64,000 nt of DNA from positions 6,262,001-6,326,000 of the forward strand of contig NC_091051.1 in NCBI RefSeq assembly GCF_963966145.1, in the 5' to 3' direction. Under the pieces are notes generated by a model. That model did no database searches, had not been told where the DNA came from, and was given only the letters and a program-made list of their open reading frames with translations. Position numbers and translations under genes: made by a program. The stretch's first letter is position 1; each line of letters begins with the position of its first letter. Shown here piece after piece: positions 9,801 through 21,100 of the stretch. The DNA is from Tenebrio molitor (Eukaryota; Arthropoda; Insecta; Coleoptera; Tenebrionidae).

Positions 9801-12725
9801 GTCCAGAAACACATGCATTGCCGGCCTAGTCCGGCTAAAAGTAGGGATTTCGACTTTTCATCGGTTTCGGTTGGCATTTGTTATCAGAATTCTATCAAAC
9901 GTCAATGTTTGTTCTGTGGATGGCTCGTTAAAAATGTTTTTCTATTTATAACAACGTACAAACTACAAAGAAGCAATATTTAACTAAAGCGATGTTGATT
10001 TTAAAATTTAAATGTTTAAATGTAAGTGTTGCCAACACAAAAAAAGTCCCTAAAACCAATTATTAAAACAAGTGCTTTAACTTCCATTTAACAAAAATCC
10101 GCAGAAGTCGGCACGAAAAATTTTGTGTATCACACGTCCAGAAACTGTTTTGCGAGCATTCGTACTTACAATAAGTACTCGTCTGTCGACTCGTATTTGC
10201 AAACCGTACTCATGCTCGCAAACGTGCAGTTTCTGGCCTAGTGATACAAATGACCAGTGGCGTAGATAAGGGGGGGGATCCAGGGGGTCCGGACCCCCCC
10301 AGAGTTCATCCATATTCTTTCACAACTGAATAATACTTTTTTTAAAATGAAGGTGACAAAAGTTAACTAACATTTCAGCCTGCTAAAAATGATAGTGGCA
10401 AGAAAATACTTTTACTAAAATACTAAAATATTTTTTTCACAACTTTTTCGACAGTTTAGTTTAAAAAATCTTCCAACTTTGTTCCAAAAATGGTTTGAAT
10501 ATTTTCATCTGAACAAAAGTTAAGAGGGGGTATAAGTTTTACCATGCAATTACCTTTGGCAACAGTTAAAAAAATGCACTGTACCTATACATAAAGTATT
10601 GAAAAAAAATCACGATTTAAAAATTGAAAGAAAGTTTTGGCCTAATGGGAGGCCATGGAAATTTTGCATTTAATTTTAGTAACGCTGTCTGTTGAATTAT
10701 GTTATATTTTTTTAAGTTTGAGGTTATACCTAAATAGCGTCAATGTCTATTGCATTTTTGTTAGTTTTACTACTTTGCAATAGAAGAATACTCAGACATC
10801 GCGAGAAATTCAGCAACATGTTATGTTCATTTTAATAGGTCCGCACTTTAGTGACAGAAATCAAACAGTGTGTCCGACGTTAAAAAAAATAATCATGGCC
10901 TGTCATTATGCCAAAACAACGTGAACATTGCCTGCCTACCTATGTACTGTCGCGAGCAATAGGTAAATTTTGGTCGTCAATGTCATCTCAAAATTTGGGT
11001 AGTCAAATTAAAAAAAAAAATCCCTAGCGGATTATGCCCACGTCAACAAAGTGTCAAAAAATGAGAAAAAAATGAAAATTAATGTCATACGACATGATGA
11101 TAGGTTATGACATTTAGGTACGACCGTTTTACAATGGACCATTTAAATTGCGTCAAAGAATGACATTGACGACCAAAATTTAATGATCGCGACTATACGT
11201 ACGTATTTGTTTAAATTATGATCTTTTTTAATTAAAACAGCATAATTTTTGCCGATTTTTTTCCGTGCTGGAATATTTATCTAAAATTGTTCTTTGGGTT
11301 TTTTTTTGTTTTTTTTTTCAACATGAGTATAAACAATAAACATGTGTTCCTTCAAGTCGTATTGTGATAATTTAATATTCTAGTGTTATAAGTAGGAAAC
11401 TACATTGAAAACCAAAAACTTAATGCAAAAGTACGTGGACCCCCCCCAAAGCAAAAAGCTATCTACGCCACTGCAAATGACTATTGTATCACAAGGCCAG
11501 AAACTGCACGTTTGCGAGCATGAGTACGGTTTACAATACGAGTCGATAAGACGAGTATTGTAAGTACGAATACTCGCAAAACAGTTTCTGGACGTGTGAT
11601 ACACAAAATTTTTCGTGCCGACTTCTGCGGATTTTTGTTAAATGGAAGTTAAAGCACTTGTTTTAATAATTGGTATTAGGGACTTTTTTTGTGTTGGCAA
11701 CACTTACATTTAAACATTTAAATTTTAAAATCAACATCGCTCTTGTTTCCTGACATTTATTAAATTTAATTAATTTGTTTTGTTTTTGACATTTTCCTGA
11801 AACATTTGTTGTAATAAATACACCAGCCCATATTCAAGAAGTGGCTCGAAACGTAATTTTAATTAATTAATTTTAGTTAAATATTGCTTCTTTGTAGTTT
11901 GTACGTCGTTATAAATAGAAAAACATTTTTAACGAACCATCCAGAGAAGAAAAATTGACGTTTGATAGAATTCTGATAACAAATGCCAACCGAAACCGAT
12001 GACAACTCAAAATCCCTACTTTTAGCCGGACTAGGCCGGCAATGCATGTGTTTCTGGACGATTTGGAAATCTGTAATTTACCAAATTCCGGCCGGCACGA
12101 AAAATAAATTATTTATATTTTATAACGCTGATTTCAGTACCCTGTCTGTACCAAATCTTCCTTTGAACAACTTGGTTCATTTCAACTTTCTATTTCCCTA
12201 ACTACATATGTATAGACTTGACTAAATGACTTATGATGATTATCTATTGTGGCACTTAACTTATTACAAGTTAGAGTATGTTTAATGAAAGAACTTAGAA
12301 CACAAAATGTCCCTAATTTTTATATCCCATTGCAAAGTATTTCATTCTTGGTACATAAACAAGCATACAAATAATGTAACTAAAATAATGTACGCTTAAA
12401 ATACTATTTAAAATTAATATAGTGGTCTTACTGGTATTTACTTATTGGTATGTATTATTCTTAAATTCCAGCAAGCGTAGACGGGTGTCCCGAGATACGC
12501 CTCCCAAAGATGAGGGGTCGTTACACCTGGATCATCACACTTAGCTTTTACAGGTTTATCACATTTTCCTCTGCAGAAATAACAATGTGTTACATTTGTT
12601 AATGCACCAGGGGAAGCTAAAATTGATGGAATTAAAAAATTTCTGTACAATGTAGAAATGTTAAAATTACCTTGTAAAATGAAGAAAAAATTGAACCAAA
12701 TTAAAAAACATACAATATTTTTCAT
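6885..12725 (-). CDS. Ly6/three-finger GPI-type protein with a 5.3-kb transposon-filled intron
   Basis: Proposed exons are 12671-12725, 12442-12616 and 6885-7137, giving about 160 residues. Exon 1 encodes a hydrophobic signal peptide. Exon 2 carries HCYFC, RGKC, AKC and YAC. Exon 3 carries KSC, GVC, SCIMC, ELCN and a hydrophobic tail. Together they give the ten Ly6 cysteines and the same spacing as the gene at 1578-2315. The exon 2 donor (AATAA|GTAAAT) leaves two bases and the exon 3 acceptor needs two, and I found no alternative exons near 7.2-7.9 kb. Joining across 5.3 kb is inference, supported by phase, cysteine count and gene order in the duplicated block. If the join is not made in transcripts, both halves are dead fragments. 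Confidence 0.6.
7937..8470. mobile_element. single-arm copy of the CCGGCCGGAATTTGG foldback family
   Basis: It begins TTTTCGTGCCTCCGGCCGGAA and matches the left arm of the large foldback at 9752-12106, down to a sub-hairpin (CGTCCAGAAACGGTTTTGCG ... CGCAAACGTGCCGTTTCTGG) near 8385-8455. No right arm follows. It lies within the last intron of the Ly6 gene. It is non-coding. Confidence 0.75.
8922..9030. repeat. hairpin repeat
   Basis: AACAAGTGTTTTATAG ... CTATAAAACACGCGTGTT encloses an inner inverted pair (TTTAAAAATCGAGATCG ... CGAGATTTTTAAA). It is probably one end of, or a MITE next to, the degenerate element at 9230-9680. Confidence 0.55.
9230..9565 (+). pseudogene. possible degenerate tyrosine-recombinase-like fragment
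   Basis: One forward frame from about 9244 reads with two in-frame stops through a stretch (SAYEKVYVSFQ ... ITEVTEDVILAFLDM) that resembles the N-terminal segment of the Crypton/integrase-like proteins common in insect genomes. It continues to a CTFHFCDN-like end. The resemblance is from memory of the family and is weak. It is not functional. Confidence 0.3.
10650..10935 (+). repeat. dispersed repeat, copy B
   Basis: Matches 20672-20813 plus 21057-21220 as one uninterrupted run, with ends AATGGGAGGCCATGG and CATGGCCTGTCATTATGCC. It lies inside the hAT-like element and gives the empty site for the MITE at 20814-21055. Confidence 0.8.
10946..11194. mobile_element. ~250-bp MITE nested in the hAT-like element
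   Basis: GTCGCGAGCA..TAAATTTTGG and GTCGTCAATGTCA at the left end reappear inverted at 11158-11192. It is non-coding, and its ends are near TA dinucleotides. Confidence 0.7.
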
Positions 12726-13394
12726 TCCGCTATTTAAAAAATTGACAGTTCTATAACAAAGTTGGACAGTTAAACCTCACTTTACATTTTGACTGGCGTT
12801 TCGTTTAAGTTACAGTAGTAGACAATTTGGATTTGACTTCATCACATCTAATCCAAAAGATGTGACAATTTTTTAAACCAAAGACGTACACCACAGTACA
12901 CCCATCACTGTAACGTAACTTCTTTTTAAATAAAGTAAACTACGATTCTGCACAACTGTCAAATTATGAGACACTCAAGTCTTAACAGAACTGTTTTCAA
13001 AGTGTCTACTTTGATCTATTTACACAATAGGGTAGGTCTAAAATTTTCTAACCGTTGCATAAAATTCACAAGAAGGTGGTGAACTGTTGTGTTTTCACCT
13101 TATTTTCAACGTCTTAACGATCAAAGTGATAAATCCAAGTTTGCTTGGATTTTGCTACACATCTGTCCAGATCTTGTCTTCGTTGAACGTATGAAGAAAA
13201 TGATCCAGATGTCAAGAAGCATTTAGATAGAATGAACAGCTGCAAAAGGTAGAATTACACACAATGGGATATTTTGGGATGGGCTAACTGTTTAAGGGAA
13301 GTATTCCGTGACTGTAAGCTGTGTTATTCCGAGTTCACTCAATAAAAAATAATATTAATAAAAATTCTATGTATTACAGAATAATATGAACAAT

Positions 13395-13702
13395 TTAACT
13401 ACTATCTCCTTTACATTGTACATTAGATTCCCAATCGCATACGTTCAACTCTGGATTGAAATATTTCTTGTCAGGACAAGTTAACAACTTTGCAACACCA
13501 TTTGAACATTCCCAAAATTTTGTACAGTCCTCGTCAGGAAAATATACAGGCATATCACCATCTTCAGGTGGGCATGTGGGACCTATTAACAATTAGAGTC
13601 AAAATCACAAATAAATTAACTTGTTTATGGAATTAACTTACCGTCACCTCCTTCCGAACAGGCCACGAACGCCAACACAACAAACAATGCAACGAGTTTC
13701 AT
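13395..13702 (-). CDS. small secreted single-domain chitin-binding protein (CBM14), copy 2
   Basis: Exons 13642-13702 and 13395-13582 give 82 residues with the same signal peptide, intron position and six-cysteine CBM14 pattern as copy 1 (5001-5303): PTC, EDC-TKFWEC, LTC, NVC and VQC, with FNPELNVCDW. Both frames are open with only conservative changes outside the loop before cysteine 4 (GVAKLLTC here, GYPYLRDC in copy 1), which suggests both copies are under selection. It has a conserved TATA box upstream. Predicted to be an extracellular chitin-binding protein. Confidence 0.93.
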
Positions 13703-13775
13703 TTTTGATATGTCTTTTTACTGTTTCGTGGTACAAATGGTATTGAACTAATGTCGGAGGACTAATTTGTGTGCG

Positions 13776-13783
13776 TTTATATA
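13776..13783 (-). promoter_or_regulatory. TATA box of CBM14 copy 2
   Basis: TATATAAA on the minus strand about 75 bp upstream of the start at 13702. The flanking sequence is nearly identical to that of copy 1. Confidence 0.7.
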
Positions 13784-14399
13784 GCCAGTTTAAGGAGATA
13801 ATGATTGTGAAAAATCAATCGCTCTAGATCTTTCATGATTACCACACGGTGTTTCGCAGGAATATGAAATATTTGACCGTTTTCTCAAGTGGTCCTCAGG
13901 AATGTTTTTCAAAAATATTAAATATTTGGCTCAACTTGACAATATTTATTTTATCTCTTTCAAAATTAGAAAACAAAAAAAAATAGTGTTTTCAAGAAGG
14001 AAAATTGCCAAAGAACTTAACTGTCGACTAAGCGATAAAAATCCCCAATAGTACTAATTAGTAACTCAAGAAGATTCAAGTTGGCACAACTGAAACGACA
14101 GTTTAATTCTGTCAAATTGACCCACGTTGGCAAGTTATTAGAGAATTTCAAATGCATGTGAAAAAAAGAAAATTGCTTAAGAAATTTTTTAAAATTGCCG
14201 TATTACGTAGTGTGGAAAAATTGAAATATTTAACCTAACTTTCCATTTTTCCCTGTTAGATTAAAATTCAACAGGGTCGCTAGGTAAACTTCCAATATAC
14301 GAGTAAACCGCGATGTTGCTATAATTATTTAATTATTAAATAATTATAATTATTATTATATTAAAAACTATAAAGAAATAATTACTAAAGAACTGAAAC

Positions 14400-15183
14400 A
14401 AAAAGCTTAGTCAGCCACCTACGATGTTAGAAACATTTATAATAACCCTGTATAATTATTTCTTTGTCCATTATTTACGGTAATTTGAAATTCACCAAAA
14501 TAGTAAAGAATCAGGTCGTTCATCTCATAATTATTTTGTGTTGATTAATATCGGATATTGTCCTTTTTTAAAAATATGTGTTGCAAAATATTGTAGAAAA
14601 AATAAACGCAGATTTATCATTGATAATGTTGTTTATTAAAAATAGTTCTTTCAAATTTATCACAAGATAAATATTGATAAATTACGAAACCCATTAAAAG
14701 CAAAATTGCTTCAAAAAATAATTTTCTATTTAAGCTAATTAGTTTCCTAACTCGCAACTGAGGATTTTAAGAAGTTAATTTAAAAGCAGAAATGGCAAAA
14801 AATGCTTTAATAGTAGTTTATTTGACGAGTTTCTGTGTAAATTGGGCCTTTTTTGGCACGCGTGGGCCATTTTAAAACGCGAGTGAAACGAGCGTTTTAA
14901 AGGCCAACGAGTGCCAAAAAAGGCCCAATTTACACACAAACGAGTTGAATACAACGTTTTTTTGTTCGACGAGCCCCTTAAAGGCTCCAAATCGCTTAAA
15001 ACCTTTAAAATTAGCTTGACGTTTCGTTTTGACAAGTTGTGACATTTATCAAAATCCGTTCACATAGGAGAAAATTCTCAAATTCTGACAGTGTCGAACA
15101 AAAAAATCAATTTTAACAATCTATGAATAAATTAACCAAGGTAATTTATAAATCATCTGTCAAAAAATGTCACGATAAGCAAA
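14400..15183. other. AT-rich spacer upstream of CFAP70
   Basis: There is no supported exon. It contains a strong palindromic element (14825-14945). The last ~100 bp before 15184 form the presumed 5' UTR and promoter of CFAP70; no TATA box is evident. Confidence 0.5.
14825..14945. repeat. palindromic MITE with ~55-bp arms
   Basis: GTAAATTGGGCCTTTTTTGG on the left reappears inverted on the right (CCAAAAAAGGCCCAATTTAC). The arms are separated by about 12 bases. It is non-coding. Confidence 0.8.
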
Positions 15184-18100
15184 ATGGTTAAAGCATCGGC
15201 TAAAGGAGGTAAAGCCTCAGTTAAATCAAAGAAGGTAAAGAAATACTTATGTTATGTTTAGCGATTTTAATTAATTGTAAAAATAGACCAAATCTTCTTC
15301 GCATGGTTTGATAACAAACCAAGAGAAGCCACCATCCAAGGTAGAACTTCCTCCAGTGGAAGAAAAAGACCTTAACGAAATCACACTCGTAATAGAAAGC
15401 TATCAACACATTGTAAGAGAAAAATGTGTCCTTTAAAGTTTGCAAATAACGCAATTGTAGCCACCAAATTTTCCATCATCCAACATGTTTGCAAGATGTC
15501 AGTATTTGGGCGAAAACTTTGGAGACACTAAAAAAATATTAATGACGGACGACCCGATCGTAGTCACAGACCACACTTTCAAAATAGCATGTGGCACCGA
15601 ATCTGCCCAGGAACTAGACAATTTAGTAACCAACCCAATCCTGAGTAAAATCCTGTTCACGTTTTCCGACCAACTTGTTAACATCCACACCTAGTTAAGA
15701 TTTTCCAGATTCCCAACACCGAATCCAAAATCTTCATCGCCGATTCCGGTAAAAATGAATCCGAGAAATTGGTTCTGGATGAAAATGCGTCGTCCATTGA
15801 GAGCGCCCTGAGCCTGTACGAAGCACTGACAGGAGACGTGGTGGAAAAGGTGGACTTCGTCAGTAAACCGAGCGGCAAAAAATCCAAAACAAAAATAAAA
15901 TCCGGCAAGAAAGGAAAAAAGAAAAGCAAAGCCAGTAAAAGCAGCAAAGGGAGCGGGAGTAAATTGTCGAAGAAATCTTCTAAGGGGAGTAAAAAGTCTT
16001 CCAGCAGGAAAAGCTCCAAAACGTCGACGAAGAAAGGACGCAGCAAAGAGAAACTTGCCCATGCCAAAGAAATTGAGGCAGGTGAAGTGGAGGTTGGGGT
16101 GTGCGTGCTGGATTTGTTACCGTTTACTTTTGGTAAGTTTGAAGAGAGTCACACTCGATAAATGTTATCTTCAGGAAACGCATCTTTTTCTGAGTTTCTT
16201 CCGATCATGGTGCCTCAACCGTTCTGTGACGACCGCATGACAACATACACGCATCAACCAGGGCTTAACGTGACGGTAACAATCGGCAAGCCAATTGAAT
16301 TCCTTTGTAAACCTCAACTCTTAAACGTGACGTTTGAATCGATCTTCAATGTCCCTTCCATTATGAACGAAGACATGGAGTATCACGTGTGCATCATGTT
16401 ACCCTTAGCAAACTTGGTAAATTGTTATTTTCTCGTGAAGAAAGATTTAATCGTGTTGGTCTTGTCTTCAGGCAAAAGAACCCCTGCTAATTAAAAATGG
16501 AACGTACACGACTACACCAGTACAACTAGACCAACATAAACTGTGGCCAGAACTCCCAAAAGACTACTCCAACGTGACACAATACAAGTGAGTCGTATTT
16601 CAAAAGGAATGTCTTCATCTTGTTTGTTAAATCATTTCTGTCGTGACAGAATGGATGACGATCCTGATACAATAAAAAATTCTATAGAGAAAATTGATTT
16701 GCATGAAGTATTCAGCAAGGAAACACCAAGAATTCAATTCAATTGCATTAAAAGAGTGGTGCTGTTGAAGGATGGTTTTCTATCTTTGTGTGATCAATTG
16801 CGAAGATATCGAAAAGTTGTTTTAGAAATTCATGCTTTTAAGAAGAAAAATGTAAGTAAATGTACATTGTTAGCAACAATCAGCTATATCAGTTTAACGC
16901 AAGGATTTGAAAAAAGAAATTTCAAAAGAGTATAAAAAGAGTAAATCTAAATCTACCATTTCTAATCTGAGCGATAGTCCACATCAAGACAAAGCAACAA
17001 GTTATCTTCATTTGATGGCAATTCTAGATCTTTCCGCACTTTTATATCCAGGAGGTAAGAATCGCTTTCAATTACTCTTCAAAATATTTGAGTGGCTTGT
17101 AAGACGATGAGTTTTGTTTTCAGTGACAAAAATCCGCCTTGCGGCTCCATTGACAACGTTTCATGAAGGAGAAGCTTTAGATAATGCGGGATTAACAACG
17201 TCATATTTTTTTCCTGCTCCTCCGAAACTTCCAGACAGTCCTAGACAAGCTTCAAAAACTAAAACCGGTAAAAAGGGTAGAAAGAAATCCAAGAGTAGCA
17301 AAGGTAGTAAGTCAAGCAAGAAGTCCAAGTCGAGTAAAAAATCGAAAGGTAGTAAAAAGTCGAAAGTAAGTGGCAAATCAAAAAAGAGTAAAAAGTCAAA
17401 GGGGAGTAAAAAATCGAAGAAAAGCAAGAAAGGAAAAAAGGGCAAAAAGCACGAAGGACAGAAAGATTTGAATATGAAAGACGTAGTTCGGTATCAACAA
17501 GAGTTAAACTTTTAAAGAATTGAGCGTTTCACAGACTCTTCCTGGTGAACCCGCTCCTGAACCTCCCCCGGAGCCCAGCGTAAAAGTGTACAACGAAGAA
17601 GGACAGCGAACGTTTATCGTTTTAGAAATCGAACTGACCCAACCATTGATGGAGAAAAGAACAATCGAAGATTTACAAGGAAGGTACAAATGAAACATTG
17701 CTTGTCTAACTTACGAAACCCTCGTCCTAGCTTGCAGCAACTGGTACACGTCAAACCTCAGGTCCCGAAAGTCATTCTCGATAACCAACTAGTGATGGAG
17801 TTCTACCGCAAGATCGTAAAAGAGATCATTCTGGACATCAACAAAAAATACGCAACGTATATGGAAAAGAAGAATTTGTGCCATTGTGAGTTGGGGAATT
17901 TCAGTTGTCTCTTCTGAACGTGTGGTGCTTTCAGGTGACAACAAAGCGGATTTCCTGACGTACTTGCGACGTTCCGGCGCTTATCAAAACTTCATGTTTG
18001 GTATGGTGCAAATCGCTGCTTTGATCTCTCAATTCCGGCTAGATATGTGCGATAAGAACACACTGTACAATCTACAAAATTTCGTAGAGCAGATATTTGT

Positions 18101-21100
18101 CTATCTGACAACTGAAGTGAACCAAGTTTTGCACAAATTGACCAACTTGGGTCGAACGTTGGTCAAACCGCCGAAAACTTCGTTGAATGCTTTGCTCTTT
18201 TACGCCAAAGAAGCGACTGAAATGAGAAATCTAGACTTGGCTGAACGTTATTATCTGGAGGTATTTAACTACCAGTTTGTGTATTTTTCCAGACACAAAG
18301 TTCTTTTTCTACTTCGGTGTCACAGTAAGCATTTTGTGACACCGAAAACAATTTCACAAAGATCAATTTTATAGCATCGTTTCTAGTGATTATTGAATTT
18401 GGGGTTGGTATTGAAAGTAAATTTCAGTGTTAAATGTGATGTTATTTGAACCTGAATCCATGTTTTGGATCAAAATAAACTATTAACGGAGTAGATTATT
18501 ATTGTAACAACACCTAAGAGACCATTTACAATTAATTTTAATATAATTTTTATAATTAATTTACAATTTAATTTTCAATGAAATGACATTGCTTCGTCAA
18601 TACCAACCCAATTTCATTAAAATAAAAGTCACTAGATAATAATTTTATGTTTAAAAAAATTAAATCAATGAAGCCGAAGTAGAAAATAGTATATTAAAAG
18701 ACAAGTTTCATAAGACCTGTCTTGAAGCACGAATTCAAGATTAAAAAACGAGTGGCTGTAGCCACGAGTTATTTTAAAGAATGAGTGCTTCAAGGTCTTA
18801 TGAAACAAGTTTATACTATTTTTTGTAATTTGCCCTTTTTAAGTCGTTTTTAAACAAAAATGTTTACTTTCCTCGATTTAGGGATTTTTGTGGCAGTTGG
18901 TAATGTCTTAATTTTAAAAGTGAAAATTTGATCAAGTCTTCAAAGTCGCCTTTTGTTTTATCCAAATTCTGTCACAAACCACGAATATGGAAGATAAATC
19001 TTTCATGTACGCCCGCTGAAATACGTGAAATTGCCAAAAATACGGTCGCAAATTTGTTGCCTGATAAATCCTGATAAATAATTCTTTGCACATTTTGTAA
19101 TTTAAACTGCCACGCATGACGGATCAAGCTATGCCAACCTAAAAATGTTCGTAAAATGTTCCGTGAAATAATGACTATAAGGACATCCCAGATGATGACG
19201 TCTATTGTCTATTGGAGAATCAAAATGGAGGCAAATTACAAAAAATAGCATGTTACACTCGTTGCACAAGACATGTTGTCGAACTCGTTCCTCACTGGGT
19301 TCGTCGTGTTCTAAACCCTCTCGTTCGACAATAGACTGTCTTGTGCAACTCCTATAACAATATATGTACTATTGTCTTTGCAGAGGTTGTATCACAGCTC
19401 GAAAAATCCTGACTGTTGGTTCGACTATGCTGTTTACAAAATCGAATGTAACGAACCTGACAAAGCTTTCCTGTGCTTACAGGAAGCTTTGTCGCGAAAG
19501 ATGTTTCACAGAAACAGGTATTTGTCATTTTCTGCGATACGTAAACGTGTAAAGTACAGCAACTTTATTGTTTCAGCTTATTACTAAGCGGTATTCTCTT
19601 AGCTGAGAAAAAGCGTTTAAAAGAAGCTGAATTGTGTTTGTTAACAGTAATGGTGCAAGAGCCACGTTGGGTGGAAGGTAGATATTTACCAACTACTACA
19701 ATAAAAAAAATTAACTCTGTTTGAACAGGATGGGTTGTTCTGTACATGTTTTACAAAGATCTTGATAACACAGGAGGAATGGATTTGTCGCAAGAAATGG
19801 CATTAAAATATTTGAATGACCCCAGATGCACGGAGGACAGTTTTATGAAAAGCGAAGACTTGGCGTGGACGCAGAGTATGTGTCCAAATACCATCTTCTT
19901 CAGGGCCAGCAGAATTCTCCTAAAGATGAGAATGTATTCTGTACGAGTGTACGACACGCGAAAAATGATATTTCAGACTTAGTAACAGTTTTAGTGGGTG
20001 GAAAATGCTCTAGCGTACGAACTAAAAGAATCTGGAATTGTCCACTATCTCTTAGGGGTCATATGTTATTACAAGAAATATTACGAGCATGCTCTTGAAC
20101 ACCTGGAGCGAGCGAGATATTTTCACGGCTCAGTGAGTAACTAAATACAAGCATAAAAACCATAATAATTTTTTTTTAGGATTACCCCGTGGTCAGTTTA
20201 ACAGGCCACTGCTTCATGGCGCTTGGAAAACTTGAAGAGGCTCACGAGGAGTACATGCACGTCGTAGAGTCGTTCGAAAGACCCGAAGACATGCACTTGC
20301 TTTATTTAAACTGCGCCAAGACAACTGACGCCACTCAAGAGGCCAGGAAATTGCTGCTCATAGCTTGCAAGAATAATCCCACGCCGTACTCGTGGATGTC
20401 TTGTGGTATCGTTTATTTTAACGTGTGAATGCGGTTTTTATAAGTTTGCGATTTTATTTGGAAGTATTCTTGTAGCAAAACGACTTGTTGAGCGCCGAAG
20501 AATGTTTTTCTGAGTCTGTCATACTCGATAATTCGATAGCCGATTGCTGGGGCTATTTGACCTGGATTAATTTGAAAATGAAACGTTCTAGTGAGGCTGA
20601 GATTTGTTACGCACTAGCGCTTAAGGTAAGTCTCGTAGAAAAAGAATTCGTCAGAGGTTAAGCAACAAGTTTCAGTAAAATGGGAGGCCATGAATATTTT
20701 ACATTTAATTTGGTAGTAAAGCTGTCTGTTGAATTAGGTTATTTTTCTAAGTTTGAGGTTATAAATAACGTCAATGTCTAGTGCATTGTTGTCAGTTTTA
20801 CTACAGGGTGAGCAACAATAACTGTTACAGTTGGCAAAAAAAAATTTTACATAAAATTTTCAAGACTGTGAATTGTACCTATTTCGGTTTGTTTTATTGA
20901 CAATATTGACACCTGGTATACATTTCAAATTTAAACTTCTTGGTTTTTGTAATCTTTTATTAATAAAATGGTTTTCTCGTTGGAACATGACATAAAAATC
21001 ACCAAAAATCACCAGAATTTATTGCCAACTCAATCAGTACTTGTTGCTCACACGGTAGTTTGCAATAGAAGAATACTCAGACATCGCGAGAAATTCAGCA

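Larger units (their letters stand above)
10255..11473. mobile_element. non-autonomous hAT-like element with 8-bp target duplication
   Basis: The terminal inverted repeat is CAGTGGCGTAGATA at the left end, with its exact inverse at the right end. Both ends continue into G/C runs (GGGGGG ... CCCCCC) typical of some insect hAT families. The flanking octamer CAAATGAC is present on both sides (10247-10254 and 11474-11481), the 8-bp duplication characteristic of hAT. At 1219 bp it has no transposase frame. It carries two further repeats inside. Confidence 0.92.
9752..12106. mobile_element. large foldback element split by a hAT insertion
   Basis: The left arm 9752-10254 and right arm 11482-12106 are inverted copies; both outer ends carry TTTTCGTGCC..CCGGCCGGAATT. 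The right arm has an extra ~125 bp (about 11745-11870) relative to the left. The arms once met at the point now occupied by the hAT-like element 10255-11473. There is no transposase. The target duplication at the outer ends could not be read with certainty. Confidence 0.85.
6590..14400. repeat. tandem segmental duplication, unit 2
   Basis: This is the partner of 2570-6560 in the same orientation. It is enlarged by a cluster of transposon insertions between about 7.5 and 12.2 kb, which fall in the last intron of the Ly6 gene. It carries the apparently intact Ly6 gene and CBM14 copy 2. Its own short 3' segment, 6590-6760, corresponds to 2570-2770 of unit 1. Confidence 0.8.

Noticed and set aside
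15678..16067. Minus-strand frames of 120-130 codons rich in Leu/Phe
   Set aside because: They are the complement of the Lys/Ser-rich tract of CFAP70 exon 4. The same applies to 17161-17445 opposite exon 9.
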